The translations under genes were made by a program, and so were the position numbers. From Azolla pinnata (Eukaryota; Streptophyta; Polypodiopsida; Salviniales; Salviniaceae), in assembly GCA_037176905.1 (NCBI GenBank), contig JBBBWG010015556.1:1-48253 (forward strand): a stretch of DNA of 48,253 nt. Direction: 5' to 3'. The notes beneath the pieces are model-generated. The model was not told the origin of the DNA and searched no databases. It saw nothing but the letters and a program-made list of their open reading frames with translations. This document shows positions 35,061-44,593 of the stretch, piece by piece (position 1 is the first letter of the stretch; each line of letters opens with the position of its first letter).

Positions 35061-37331
35061 ATGCTCCTCAAGCTTCCCGAGAGCTCGCTCCTTCCATGCC
35101 CGCAGCAGCGCCATGGCCGCCTCGTCCGTCGCCTCCTCCCTTCCATTCCCGACCTCCTCGCCGCGCTGCAGTCGTGCAGGGAACGGCACGATGCGGGCCT
35201 CGCATCGAAGATGCACGAACGGATGCTCGGCCTCGGCCTCGGGGGCAACGACCGCATCGGCGTCCATCTCGTCCTCACGTTTCTGGAATGCGGCGCCTCC
35301 CTCCACGCTCAGCAAACCTTCCTCCGGCTGCCCCGCCGCGACGAGCGAGCTTGGACTTCCCTCATCTCTGCGTTTGTCGACCGTGGAAAGCTCTCCCAGG
35401 CCTTCGATGCCTACGAAACGATGCGCGATGCCTCCGTTTCTCCGACTTGCCACACTCTCATGCCTCTCGTGAAGGCGTATGCTGACGCGCGAGATGCTGG
35501 GAGAGGACGGTACGTGCACATGGAGATCGTGAGGTACGGGTATGATACGGATGTCTTTACTGGGAGCGGATTGATCGACATGTATGCCAAATGTGGCTTG
35601 CTGCACGAAGCTACGTATGTCTTCGACACCATGCGGATTCGGACAGTGGTTTCTTGGACTGCACTGATTGCTGGATATGCTGCGCATGGACCAGCTGAAG
35701 GAGCATTCGAGCGCTACGAACAGATGAAGCAACAACTGGTTCCTTTAGATGCTTCGACGTTGGTTTGCGTTTTGAAAGCGTGTGCTAGCGTCGGATCCCT
35801 GTCTGATGGGAGAGAAGCTCATGCCGACTCTGTTCTAAGAGGCCTCGATTCCAACGATTTCCTCAGCAATAGCTTGGTCGATATGTATGCAAAATGCGGA
35901 TCCCTTGCCGATGCACAAGGCACTTCAGACAGCCTTTCTTCCCGCAATGTTGTTTCCTGGACAGCGCTGATTGGTGGATACGCAGAACATGGACCAGCTG
36001 TTGAAGCTCTTCATTGTTTCGACAAAATGAAGCTCGAAGGCGTAAATCCTGACGCTGTCACGTTTGCCTCTGTGCTGAAAGCATGTGGTAGCTCAGGTGA
36101 GCTGGAAAGGGGTCGTGAAATTCACTTAGAGATTCCACCGAGATATCTTGACAAGTACTTTTTCCTTGCCAATGCTGTTGTGGATATGTATCTAAAATGT
36201 GGTAGTTTTGTACAGGCAAGAGATGCATTTGATAAGCTCCAACAAAGAGATCTTGCACCGTGGCATGCGTTGATTGCCGGATATGCAGAACGAGGAAACA
36301 GTGAGCAAGTTATGGAATGCATAGATTGTATGCAATTAGAAGGGGTTTTCCTCGACTCTGGAGCGTACGTTTCCATGCTGAAAGCATGTGGAAACACAGA
36401 ATCTAAGCAGAAGAATCAAGAGCTACACGCGGAAATTACGAAGAAGGGCTTCGAAAGTGATAGCTCAGTTGGAAACTCTTTAGTAGATATGTATTCTAAA
36501 CAGGGTGCAGTTCAAGAAGCACAAGAGGTATTTGATAAGCTATCGGTTCGGGATGTTGTGTCATGGACGGCATTAATTGCAGGGTATGTCGAAGGAAGTC
36601 ACCCACAAGAAGCAATCGCTCTCTTTGAGCACATGTATCTAGAGGGTGTTTCTCCAAATGACGTCACACTTGTTTGCATCTTGAAATCTTGTGTGGACAT
36701 GGGAGCCATAAGCAAAGGCTATGAGGTACATGTCGATATAATGCGAAAAGGGTTCGAAGAAGATGCTTCGGTATGCAACTCTTTGATCGATATGTATGCT
36801 AGGTGTGGGTCACTACCTGATGCACTCAGGATTTTCTGTAAGATACAACACCGAGACATAGTGTCATGGAATTCTATGATCAAAGGGTACGGAATGAATG
36901 ATGAAGTCGAGCTAGCGCTACAGTGCTTTGATGAGATGCATAAACATGGTGTTCGACCAGATAACATTACATTCACTTGTCTACTTCATGCTTGCAGCCG
37001 TGCAAAATTACAGCACAAGGGCCAGGAGATATTCAAAATGATGATAGAGAAGTATGGTATTTCGCCAACGATAGATCATTATACGTGTATGGTAGATCTC
37101 TATGCAAAATCAGGGTGCTTGGTTGAGATAGAGGATTTTCTCAATCCAGCGTCGGAGCCTTCATTATGGACAGCCCTGCTTACAGCGTGCAAAATGCATG
37201 GCGAAAGAGACTTAGGAAATCGATGTTTTGAACAGCTTGTTCGTGCAAATCCAGACCAGGCTGCTCCTTATATTCTTATGGCCAAGACGTATCTAAATGA
37301 TGGTTTCATTGATGATATCTCATATGCTTAA
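35061..37331 (+). CDS. PLS-class pentatricopeptide repeat protein, truncated in the E region
   Basis: An intronless 756-residue PPR protein; plant PLS-class proteins are imported into plastids or mitochondria and usually direct site-specific C-to-U RNA editing. The start MLLKLPESSLL leads into an Arg/Leu-rich N-terminus. Repeats run from about residue 60 to 680, with typical phrases: GLIDMYAKCGLLHEA, VVSWTALIAGYAAHG, VTFASVLKACGSSGELERGR, NSLVDMYSKQGAVQEAQEVF, DIVSWNSMIKGYG, NITFTCLLHACSRA and DHYTCMVDLYAKSG. The protein then enters the E region (PSLWTALLTACKMHGERDLG, PDQAAPYILMAKTYLNDG) and stops at IDDISYA. The rest of E, E+ and any DYW deaminase domain are missing. In another frame, 37382-37450 encodes a CASFISIES segment loosely like the end of an E motif, so a frameshift is possible. 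The first ~450 bases are much more GC-rich than the rest. The repeat phrasing resembles fern editing factors. Confidence 0.93.
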   Translation: MLLKLPESSLLPCPQQRHGRLVRRLLPSIPDLLAALQSCRERHDAGLASKMHERMLGLGLGGNDRIGVHLVLTFLECGASLHAQQTFLRLPRRDERAWTSLISAFVDRGKLSQAFDAYETMRDASVSPTCHTLMPLVKAYADARDAGRGRYVHMEIVRYGYDTDVFTGSGLIDMYAKCGLLHEATYVFDTMRIRTVVSWTALIAGYAAHGPAEGAFERYEQMKQQLVPLDASTLVCVLKACASVGSLSDGREAHADSVLRGLDSNDFLSNSLVDMYAKCGSLADAQGTSDSLSSRNVVSWTALIGGYAEHGPAVEALHCFDKMKLEGVNPDAVTFASVLKACGSSGELERGREIHLEIPPRYLDKYFFLANAVVDMYLKCGSFVQARDAFDKLQQRDLAPWHALIAGYAERGNSEQVMECIDCMQLEGVFLDSGAYVSMLKACGNTESKQKNQELHAEITKKGFESDSSVGNSLVDMYSKQGAVQEAQEVFDKLSVRDVVSWTALIAGYVEGSHPQEAIALFEHMYLEGVSPNDVTLVCILKSCVDMGAISKGYEVHVDIMRKGFEEDASVCNSLIDMYARCGSLPDALRIFCKIQHRDIVSWNSMIKGYGMNDEVELALQCFDEMHKHGVRPDNITFTCLLHACSRAKLQHKGQEIFKMMIEKYGISPTIDHYTCMVDLYAKSGCLVEIEDFLNPASEPSLWTALLTACKMHGERDLGNRCFEQLVRANPDQAAPYILMAKTYLNDGFIDDISYA

Positions 37332-39250
37332 AAGAATGTGCTTCTTTCCTAGAAGAGGGCTATAAGTTCTAGAAGTTTGAAGTGATGAAACGGCAATCGG
37401 CAACACGAAGGCAATGTGCTTCATTCATAAGCATTGAATCGTGGATTGCTCAACTGTTCCATTACAAGAAGATAGATCAATGGTGATATTCATAAACCGT
37501 ATTCCCTAAACCAGATAGTTGCAATATCTTGAAGATGATCGGTATTCGGGGTACACCCAAATGCCCTTATACAGCTGGACCAGCAAATGCCTCAACAATG
37601 AAGGGGATCCAGATTTCAAGTTCCCATATAAGCCCCAAGCTCTGTACCAGTCCATTACAAATGCATGTCCAATGAAGTGCAATTACCCTCCCTTACAGGA
37701 TTCAGTTGGTAATCAGGTTGAAAATATATCCTTTTGACCATTAATGTACCAGAAGAAAAGGCTGACATATATTCATCTCCAAAAGAGTAAATCTATATAC
37801 AATTAGCTCAATGCACGGCCATTTAGATTGTGCAGATCTTCTTGCTGTCTATGATTATGGTGTGCTCCTCCCACTGAATTAAAACTCTTATTGGTGCACC
37901 ATATCAACGATCTCTCTCTTCAAAACACACCGTTGATGACTTTGGTACAATCATGGCTCTCAACCATGATACATGAAGTAGGAGGACCTCATATCCATCA
38001 AAGACATCAACTAAACTTTTCTTAGTTCAATTCTTAACTACGCTGGGGCTGATATGCAGTGTATTTTCAAGGGCTGTTGATCCAGAACAAACATCTAAGC
38101 TAGACTTGTGTTCCACCATGATTCTATGCACCAAGGATGTAATACAACCCAATGCTTGATGTTGTGACTAAAGCATTATTTTGCAACCGCTTGAAAGGGG
38201 TGCATGCACACTGTGATGATAATTGAAAATACCAGTTGGCAAGCTTGGGTTATGTAGCTAAACCTCTCTCATTAACTCTCCAAACATTGACATTTTACCA
38301 AACCAGGTTTTACGTCAATCAGCAGTAAGGGAGCACAAACGGGAAAGATTGGAAGACAACAATTAACAAGGTGTGAGCTATATCAAGAAAAAGAGGGGAA
38401 TGAAATAGTACAGCAAATCGTGATCTGACAGCTAAAACTACCACACGGTCATCGGTATGATGAAGTAAAAATCCTGTGATTTTGACAGATGAAAAGGTTT
38501 GCTTTCACATTTCTGGTCTATGGATAGCTCAACGAATGTACAGTTTTGGATTCTGAGTTTTTCCTGGCGAGTATGGTTGAGCTCTAACTAGGTCGAAAAG
38601 CTTCTTGAGAAGTAACTGAGCTTGACTTATTAGAACACAATCTGAACAGTGAAAGACTCCGATGTTGTCTTCATTTCAATTGCAGACAATTTACTGGCCA
38701 CAATCAAAGTTTATCGATGTGATGGTTCGGTTTATATTACAGCACACAGATGGTACGCAGTAACATGCTTTGACTCTGGACAAAAAGTCAGCATTGACAT
38801 TGACAACATTTACCACCGCACAACGGCTAGCATCGACTCGAGAAAGGGCAAATGTTTAGCTGAAAGAAAGAAAGACAAACCAGAAGAACTGGAAGGTTTG
38901 TTGTACCAAAAACTTGTCGAAAATAATGACAATCTGCATACCTCCATTGGAAGTTTTACATGAAGTTTTTTTAACAAGAGAAGAAGGCAATCTTACAGCC
39001 AAAGTAAGGTTTTGAAGTATACTAACAAGAAGCAAGATTTGCCAGATTCATCCAACGTACTAGAATAAGAACGGCAGTTGTAACTAAGGAAAGATAAACA
39101 GTAGCTAGCATTCTTGCGGATCTTGGAACTCTGTTTATCTGATCGAAAGTCTGTGCATGTGACCAATTTGTACAATGTCGCAGAATTGTTTGTACAGTGA
39201 TGTACCAAACGTCATTCGCCGAAATGATTTCAAAATTATTGTCTCTCTTC
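37332..39250. other. Intergenic region downstream of PPR gene
   Basis: Apart from the possible E-region remnant at 37376-37450, I see no gene. Two frames (37519-37737 and 38649-38963, the latter containing IADNLLATIKVYRCDGSV) look slightly protein-like but match no family I know. Confidence 0.45.
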
Positions 39251-39256
39251 TTTTGC

Positions 39257-39670
39257 AGGGTTTGGCAGGGCACAATTCACCAGGATTGTGCCCTGCATAA
39301 TCAACATCCTGCAAATTTGGTTTTGACACAATTCAACGGTATTTTACTTAACATACTTCAATCAATATCCTGCAAGTTTGGTTTGGCACAATTCAACAGT
39401 ATATATACTCAACAACATCCTGCAAATTTGGTTTGGCACAATTCAACAGTATATATACTCAACAACATCCTGCAAATTTGGTTTGGCACAATTCAACGGT
39501 TTTTACTTGACATATTGAATCCATATCCGGCGAATCTGGTTCGGCACGATTCAACAGTATTTTACTTAACATATTCAACATCCTGCAAATTTGATTTGCC
39601 ACAATTCAACTGTATTTCCTTGACAGCTCTTTTTTCGTTTTTTTCTTGGGTTTGGCACAAGTCAACAGTA
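39257..39670. repeat. ~48-60-bp tandem repeat, about seven units
   Basis: The unit is aacatcctgcaaatttggtttggcacaattcaacagtatatatactc. The sharpest pair is at about 39368-39465, where two consecutive 48-bp units are identical. Outer copies differ in the spacer (ttttacttaacatattc). Confidence 0.9.
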
Positions 39671-40361
39671 GCCACTTCACATATTTTACATCTGAAAGTG
39701 TGTGCCCCTGCAGATAGATGATATGCATGGAGCTTCCTTCATGAGCTTTCCACTGATGGGGCCTAGAAATCTTTCTAAAACCTTTGTGGCAGCAGCATTG
39801 CAGTGCAAATTGAGGTTTTCTTTTATCCCTTTCCACAAACATAGAAGCTCAAAATTTGTGACAGAAATAAGCTTGGCATGGGGCCATATTCTTTGATGCA
39901 AACCTATATAATATATTCAACAAAGACTGTACATGATCACCAATATATTATATAACACTGGTGAGTGTACATAATACTGTAGGATGGGGTGCTTCCATGG
40001 TGGGAAAAGTTTAAAAATAGGCTTCAGCAACATCAAGACCTTAAAAACATGATCATCATGAACTTGAGCCTGTCAGTAAAAAGCATGCACTGTACATATA
40101 TATATAGTAATAGGATTGTAGAAGTAAGCTTCCATGGAAATAGGTGTAAACCCTCAGAATGAACATACAGTTTCACATAAACCCTAAACCCTAAATCTTT
40201 GGCATTGTCTCTACCTATATGTACACAAACTTGCCTCCTTCTACAGTAAAAAAACAGAACCGGAGCTGCCCACAAACTATGTTTTTGCACAAGAGGCGCA
40301 TAACCCTGATCAAAAACCCCATTTCATTTCACAAGCTATTCCGGAAATGCCCACAAGTAAA

Positions 40362-40392
<31 letters not shown>

Positions 40393-41335
40393 AAGATAAA
40401 AAGACAAATAAGGAAGAGATTGAGGCCATTTCAGGAAATATCTGAAACCAGAACCATGTCTAAACCCTAACACTAAAACCCTAATCGACCATCTTGTCGC
40501 GAATCGATACGTGTACCGAAACAGATCCATCATATCAGCATATGACGAGAGTAAAAAACGCGTCATCGATTCGCGTTCATTCTATCCGCTTGCGGTGGGG
40601 GAGGGCTTCCCTTCTCGATGCAAATTCGATCGATCGTATGCGAGAGAAAACCTCGAGCCAAAACATCGAATCCCGTGATGGGCTGCCTTGCACGGCAGTT
40701 GCTTAACAAAGGGGGATTTGTCCAATCTGTTTATCGATTGGTGAAATGCAATATAATCTTTTGGGGCAGGTTTCTTTCTTTGCAGCCTTTTTGGGGGGCC
40801 AAGGCATTCTTAATCGGGGTAGAACTCGCGGATAAGATAATCGTGCAAACCAGCGAAAGTACACCCCGATAACGACAGCGTTCTTGGATCGATTTTCTCT
40901 TCCACGATTCACATCTCCTATCATCAGCTACCCGAAAACGATGGCAAGCGTATCGTCGTTAACGTTGCGATTAGCGGTGCTCGTTGCGCAATGGTAAGAT
41001 TAGGATCGGATCGCGGCCTGGATTTTGGAGGAAAGATCAGCTCGGGTTTCGAGATGGGTGGAATGCGGAGAGGGGGAGAGCACTCCTTCTCATGCCTTTA
41101 TTCTCTCGGTTGTCGGCCTCTTTTGATCACAAACAATGCTGTAAGCCGATGATCATCGTGGGCGATGATAATCAGAGAGAGTAGAGGCATTGGGCATGGA
41201 CCACATGCACACTTCCAATTTCCAAACAGCAAAAGAAGAAAGAAAAGAAGGAAGGAAAGAAAGAAAGATATGTTAATGTCTTCTAAAGCGTCGACAAATG
41301 CTGGTGCTGGATGACTGGGCGCGCACCCATCACCG
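39671..41335. other. Intergenic region, no gene supported
   Basis: A (AAG)n microsatellite lies at about 40364-40397 and short ccctaaaccctaaa motifs at about 40178-40195 and 40460-40485. An ATG at 40940 opens a short frame (MASVSSLTLRLAVLVA) that runs into a good donor, ATG|GTAAGA, at 41000, but I found no continuation. Confidence 0.45.
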
Positions 41336-41346
41336 ACCGACCAGCT

Positions 41347-41601
41347 AGTTAAGGTTAAGGTTAGGATTAGGGTTAGGGTTAGGGGTTTAGGGTTAGGATT
41401 AGAGTTAGGGTTAGGGGTTTAGGGTTAGGATTTGTGGGTTAGGTTAAGGTTAGGATTAGGGTTAGGGTTAGGGTTAGGGGTTTAAGGTTAGGATTAGGGT
41501 TAGGTTAAGGTTAGGGTTAGGGTTAGGTTAAGGTTAGGGTTAGGGTTAGGTTAAGGTTAGGGTTAGGGTTAGGGTTAGGGTTAAGGTTAGGGTTTGTGGC
41601 A
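41347..41601 (+). repeat. Interstitial telomere-like array, TTAGGG with variants
   Basis: About 250 bases of gttagggttagggttagg are mixed with gttaaggttagg and ggggtttagggttagg variants. The main unit is the six-base TTAGGG, not the seven-base TTTAGGG of most plants. Confidence 0.9.
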
Positions 41602-41768
41602 AAGTGCCTTTCGAACTGTCCACCACCTCTGCGCTTTGCAGAAAGAGATCCCCACAACAGACGACGGAAAAAGAAGGTTTTGGACAGCATGGGCACACTG
41701 TTGGAAGAGAGTAACTTCCTTTTGTGATGATGGGCGACAGAGAAAAGCCCTTCTTTGCATATGCATGG

Positions 41769-41808
41769 AATTAGGGTTTAGGGTTTAGGGTTTAGGGTTT
41801 AGGGTTGA
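41769..41808 (+). repeat. Short interstitial plant-type telomere tract (TTTAGGG)
   Basis: About five consecutive tttaggg units with minor end variants, 170 bases beyond the TTAGGG array. A further degenerate stretch of gggttttaggg type is at 42180-42222. Confidence 0.9.
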
Positions 41809-41819
41809 GGATTCTAGGG

Positions 41820-42695
41820 TTCCAATGGTTCGTATCGTTAGAATATAAACTAAACAGCAATTCTAGTCTAAACTAAATCTGTAGAATAACAATTTAGAGT
41901 CAAAGAATAATAATTTCCCAAAAATACCCCTTATGATAATAAAACGTTTTGTAACTTATCACCTCATGGGAGATGAGAACAACTCGTTATGATTACAATC
42001 ATTAATCAGACAACACCCGAATTGCTTCGTCTTGCTACGTTGTGATCTGTTACTGGCTTGCATTTACTCCTAAGCAACAAGTCTTACTACGTTTTCGTGC
42101 CGATTCGTGACGATGATGATCATGACGGCGACCATGCAAGCAAGCGTAGGCTTGTTTGTGATCAGGCGATGAGTGTCCCAGGGTTTAGGGCTTTTAGGGT
42201 TTTAGGGGTTTTAGGGTTTTGTAATTATAATAAGCCTCTGGTTATAAATTTGAGCGCATCAGCACAACCAAGGACACAATCATTGACAAGATGATGCTCA
42301 TCAAAAGCATCTCATGTTCTTGTACGAATGCCTGGTATGGAGTCTGCAATATGGATATGTATGCATATCTGCAGACTAAGCATCTACAGTAAGAACAGCT
42401 TCACAGTCTGCGACTGCTTCCTCCTCTTGATCCGGAGGAGTCGAGGAAAACAGATCGCTCTTATTACGTCTTTGGTCCATTGCGTGGGGGAAACTGCGAG
42501 GGCGTTTCTGCTACACGTACAAAGGGCTCTGTTCTTTCTCCCTTTCGAACACGTGTTATCATCAAGGTCAATTCTTCTGCCTTTGTAGCCCAATCAACAT
42601 GCATGGATCGCTCCTTCTGGGTAACATAACATAACCGATGATACAAACACTGTTTTCGTTGCTCTATCTTGGGCACACTTCTGTTTTTCCTTAGC
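41820..42695. other. Intergenic region, no gene supported
   Basis: Nothing gene-like was found beyond the degenerate telomere-like stretch at 42180-42222. Confidence 0.45.
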
Positions 42696-42699
42696 ACAC

Positions 42700-43240
42700 T
42701 TCTCTTCTTCTTCTTCTTCTTCTTCTTCTTCTTCTTCTTCTTCTTCCTTTGGAAAAAGATCCTTCTATTAGTTGTATAAAGATTAATGCCCAAAGGCTAC
42801 AACCATTATAATGTCACAACCTCAAGAGTGGGACATTGTAATTAATTACCCAACATCAGGAGGGGAGGAAAAAAAGAAGCTTGGAGTTGTATAAATCCCA
42901 TTTAAGTTGCACACCATCAACCTTATAGAAGGGTCCTCTTGCCCAAATCTTGTGAAAGCTAAGTCCGTTGAGTTTGAGCAGCCACAATGTCTCCTTTGAT
43001 GCTGCCAAACCAACCTCGTAATGTATGTATTATCTTTTTCTAAGCTTCCTTTATTGACTCCACTGGGAGAAGCTTTTTTCCTCCTAATACATTTGTACAC
43101 CTACTCTTCCAAATTATTCACAAAATTACAGTAGCAGCTCCCATACCTCTTTCAATTCCTGCGAATGTTCCCGAGTTGAATAAGGGTGTAAAGGGTGAAC
43201 TATCTTGTTGTTCTTCTTCTTCTTCTTCTTCTTCCGTTTT
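42700..43240 (-). mobile_element. Retrotransposon-like 3' end and inverted dispersed repeat
   Basis: On the minus strand the segment ends TTGTAGCCTTTGGGC...ACAACTAATAGAAGGATC and runs into a GAA-repeat tail (42707-42746 as CTT on the plus strand). It resembles the terminus at about 32890-32960. The part at 42960-43205 matches 33200-33430 in inverted orientation, for example GGAATTGAAAGAG and TTACGAGGTTGGTTTG. Confidence 0.55.
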
Positions 43241-43252
43241 ATCTTAGCACAT

Positions 43253-43500
43253 CCTTTTTTTTTCCGTAAATGTATGTTTATATCAAAACAACATAACAAT
43301 ACAATGAAGAAAACATTGTCATCGAAATTACTTCAAAAGTAGCGATATGACAAGGGCAACCTTCTTAAGGCGTTGCAATACAAAACGACAGAAAATCCAA
43401 TTCATCTAGGGACAAAGTCCCTCTACAACATAATTGTGAAAACTGGCAGAATCAACCTTTCCTCTTGCCCTAAACATATGTTTGAGATATTCCCAAACAA
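43253..43500 (-). mobile_element. Second retrotransposon-like polyadenylated tail
   Basis: On the minus strand the sequence runs TTGTATTGCAACGCCTTAAG...GATATAAACATACATTTACGG and then into a run of nine A. This is the form of a non-LTR or retrogene 3' end. No coding region is recognisable. Confidence 0.4.
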
Positions 43501-43554
43501 AAAAAATCCCATCAAATAAAGAAAACCGATTCCGCAAGTTCCTCTCAAGCACAT

Positions 43555-43860
43555 TCTTCTCCTTCTTCTTTCTTCATCATCATCTTCTTCATCCTCATCT
43601 TCTTCATCACCATCATCATCATCTTCTTCTTCTTCTTCATCATCATCATCTGCTTCTTCTCCATCATCATCATCATCTTCTTCGTCTTCTTCCTCTTCAT
43701 CATCATCATCTTCTTCTTCTTCTTTCTTCTTCAGTGTGTATTGACAGAGTCCTTCTTCTTACCGCTTACTAAGCACACCCGCATGTGAACCCTCTCTATC
43801 TTCTTCTTCTTCTTCTTCTTCTTCTTCTTCTTCTTCTTCTTCTTCATTCTTCTTTCCTTG
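43555..43860. repeat. CTT/CAT trinucleotide microsatellite
   Basis: Runs of cttctt and catcat alternate over about 180 bases, followed by a pure CTT tract at about 43801-43846. Open frames are Leu/His or Ser homopolymers. Confidence 0.9.
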
Positions 43861-44261
43861 TGTTTTTTGTTCTCTTCTTCATTTTGTGTTCTTCTTCTTC
43901 TTCGCCCTCCTTCGACGCTACCTTCTCCTCCCCGCTCTGCCCCTTTGCTTCACCCTCAACCTTCCTCCCCCAGCCCTTCAGCTTCCACGATTCCCCCTCC
44001 TCCTTCCTCTCCTCCGCCTACATTGCATACGGTGAGCTTCGGCATCCTCAGATCGCCCCCCTTCTTCTTCTTCTTCTTCTCCTCCTCCTGAACAAGGAAA
44101 AGGGACACGGAGAAAGCTCGAGTGGAAAGGAGGCAGCGAGAGGTCGGAGAAGAACTGAGGCGGAGGCGGAGGAGATTGGGAGAAGGCAACACAATGAAGA
44201 GCTAAGCCAAGAAGGAGCAGGAGGAGGAGGTGGTGGTGGTGGAGAAGACGAAGGAAAACTA

Positions 44262-44547
44262 GAAAGAGAAGAAGAAGAAGCAGCAGCAGCAGCAGAAGAA
44301 GAAGAAGAAAGGGAGAAGGCAACAAAATGAAGAACTAAGACAAGGAGGAGGAGGAGGTGGAGGTGGAGAAGAAGAAGAAGAAGAAGAAGAAGAAGAAGAA
44401 CAGCAACAAATAGAAGAAGAAGAAGAGCAACAACAACAACAACAAATAGAAGAAGAAGAAGAAGAAGAACAGCAACAAATAGAAGAAGAAGAAGAAGAAG
44501 AAGAAGAACAACAACAACAACAAATAGAAGAAGAAGAAGAAGTGGGG
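44262..44547. repeat. GAA-rich minisatellite upstream of the GST-hemerythrin gene
   Basis: Units of agaagaagaagaacagcaacaaat are repeated about four times at about 44385-44545, following GAA/GGA runs from 44262. It ends about 50 bases before the start codon and is probably in the leader or core promoter. Confidence 0.85.
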
Positions 44548-44593
44548 GAGAAGGCAACTTGTTCTTCCTGATTTCTGGGCCATTTTGGTGGCT

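Noticed and set aside
34683..35735. 350-codon minus-strand open frame across the W-box array and the PPR gene
   Set aside because: It is the antisense of the PPR coding sequence joined to the minisatellite, which is open by period. No domain is recognisable.
38649..38963. A 104-codon plus-strand frame
   Set aside because: It looks mildly protein-like but has no recognisable domain, no neighbouring exons and AT-rich surroundings.
43482..44580. Leu/His-rich and Glu-rich open frames upstream of the GST-hemerythrin gene
   Set aside because: They are microsatellite translations; the Glu-rich one is most likely leader sequence.
44585..44593. Non-ATG start (TTG) for the GST-hemerythrin gene
   Set aside because: The ATG at 44594 is the first true start and gives the lipidation-type N-terminus; TTG initiation is not expected in plants.
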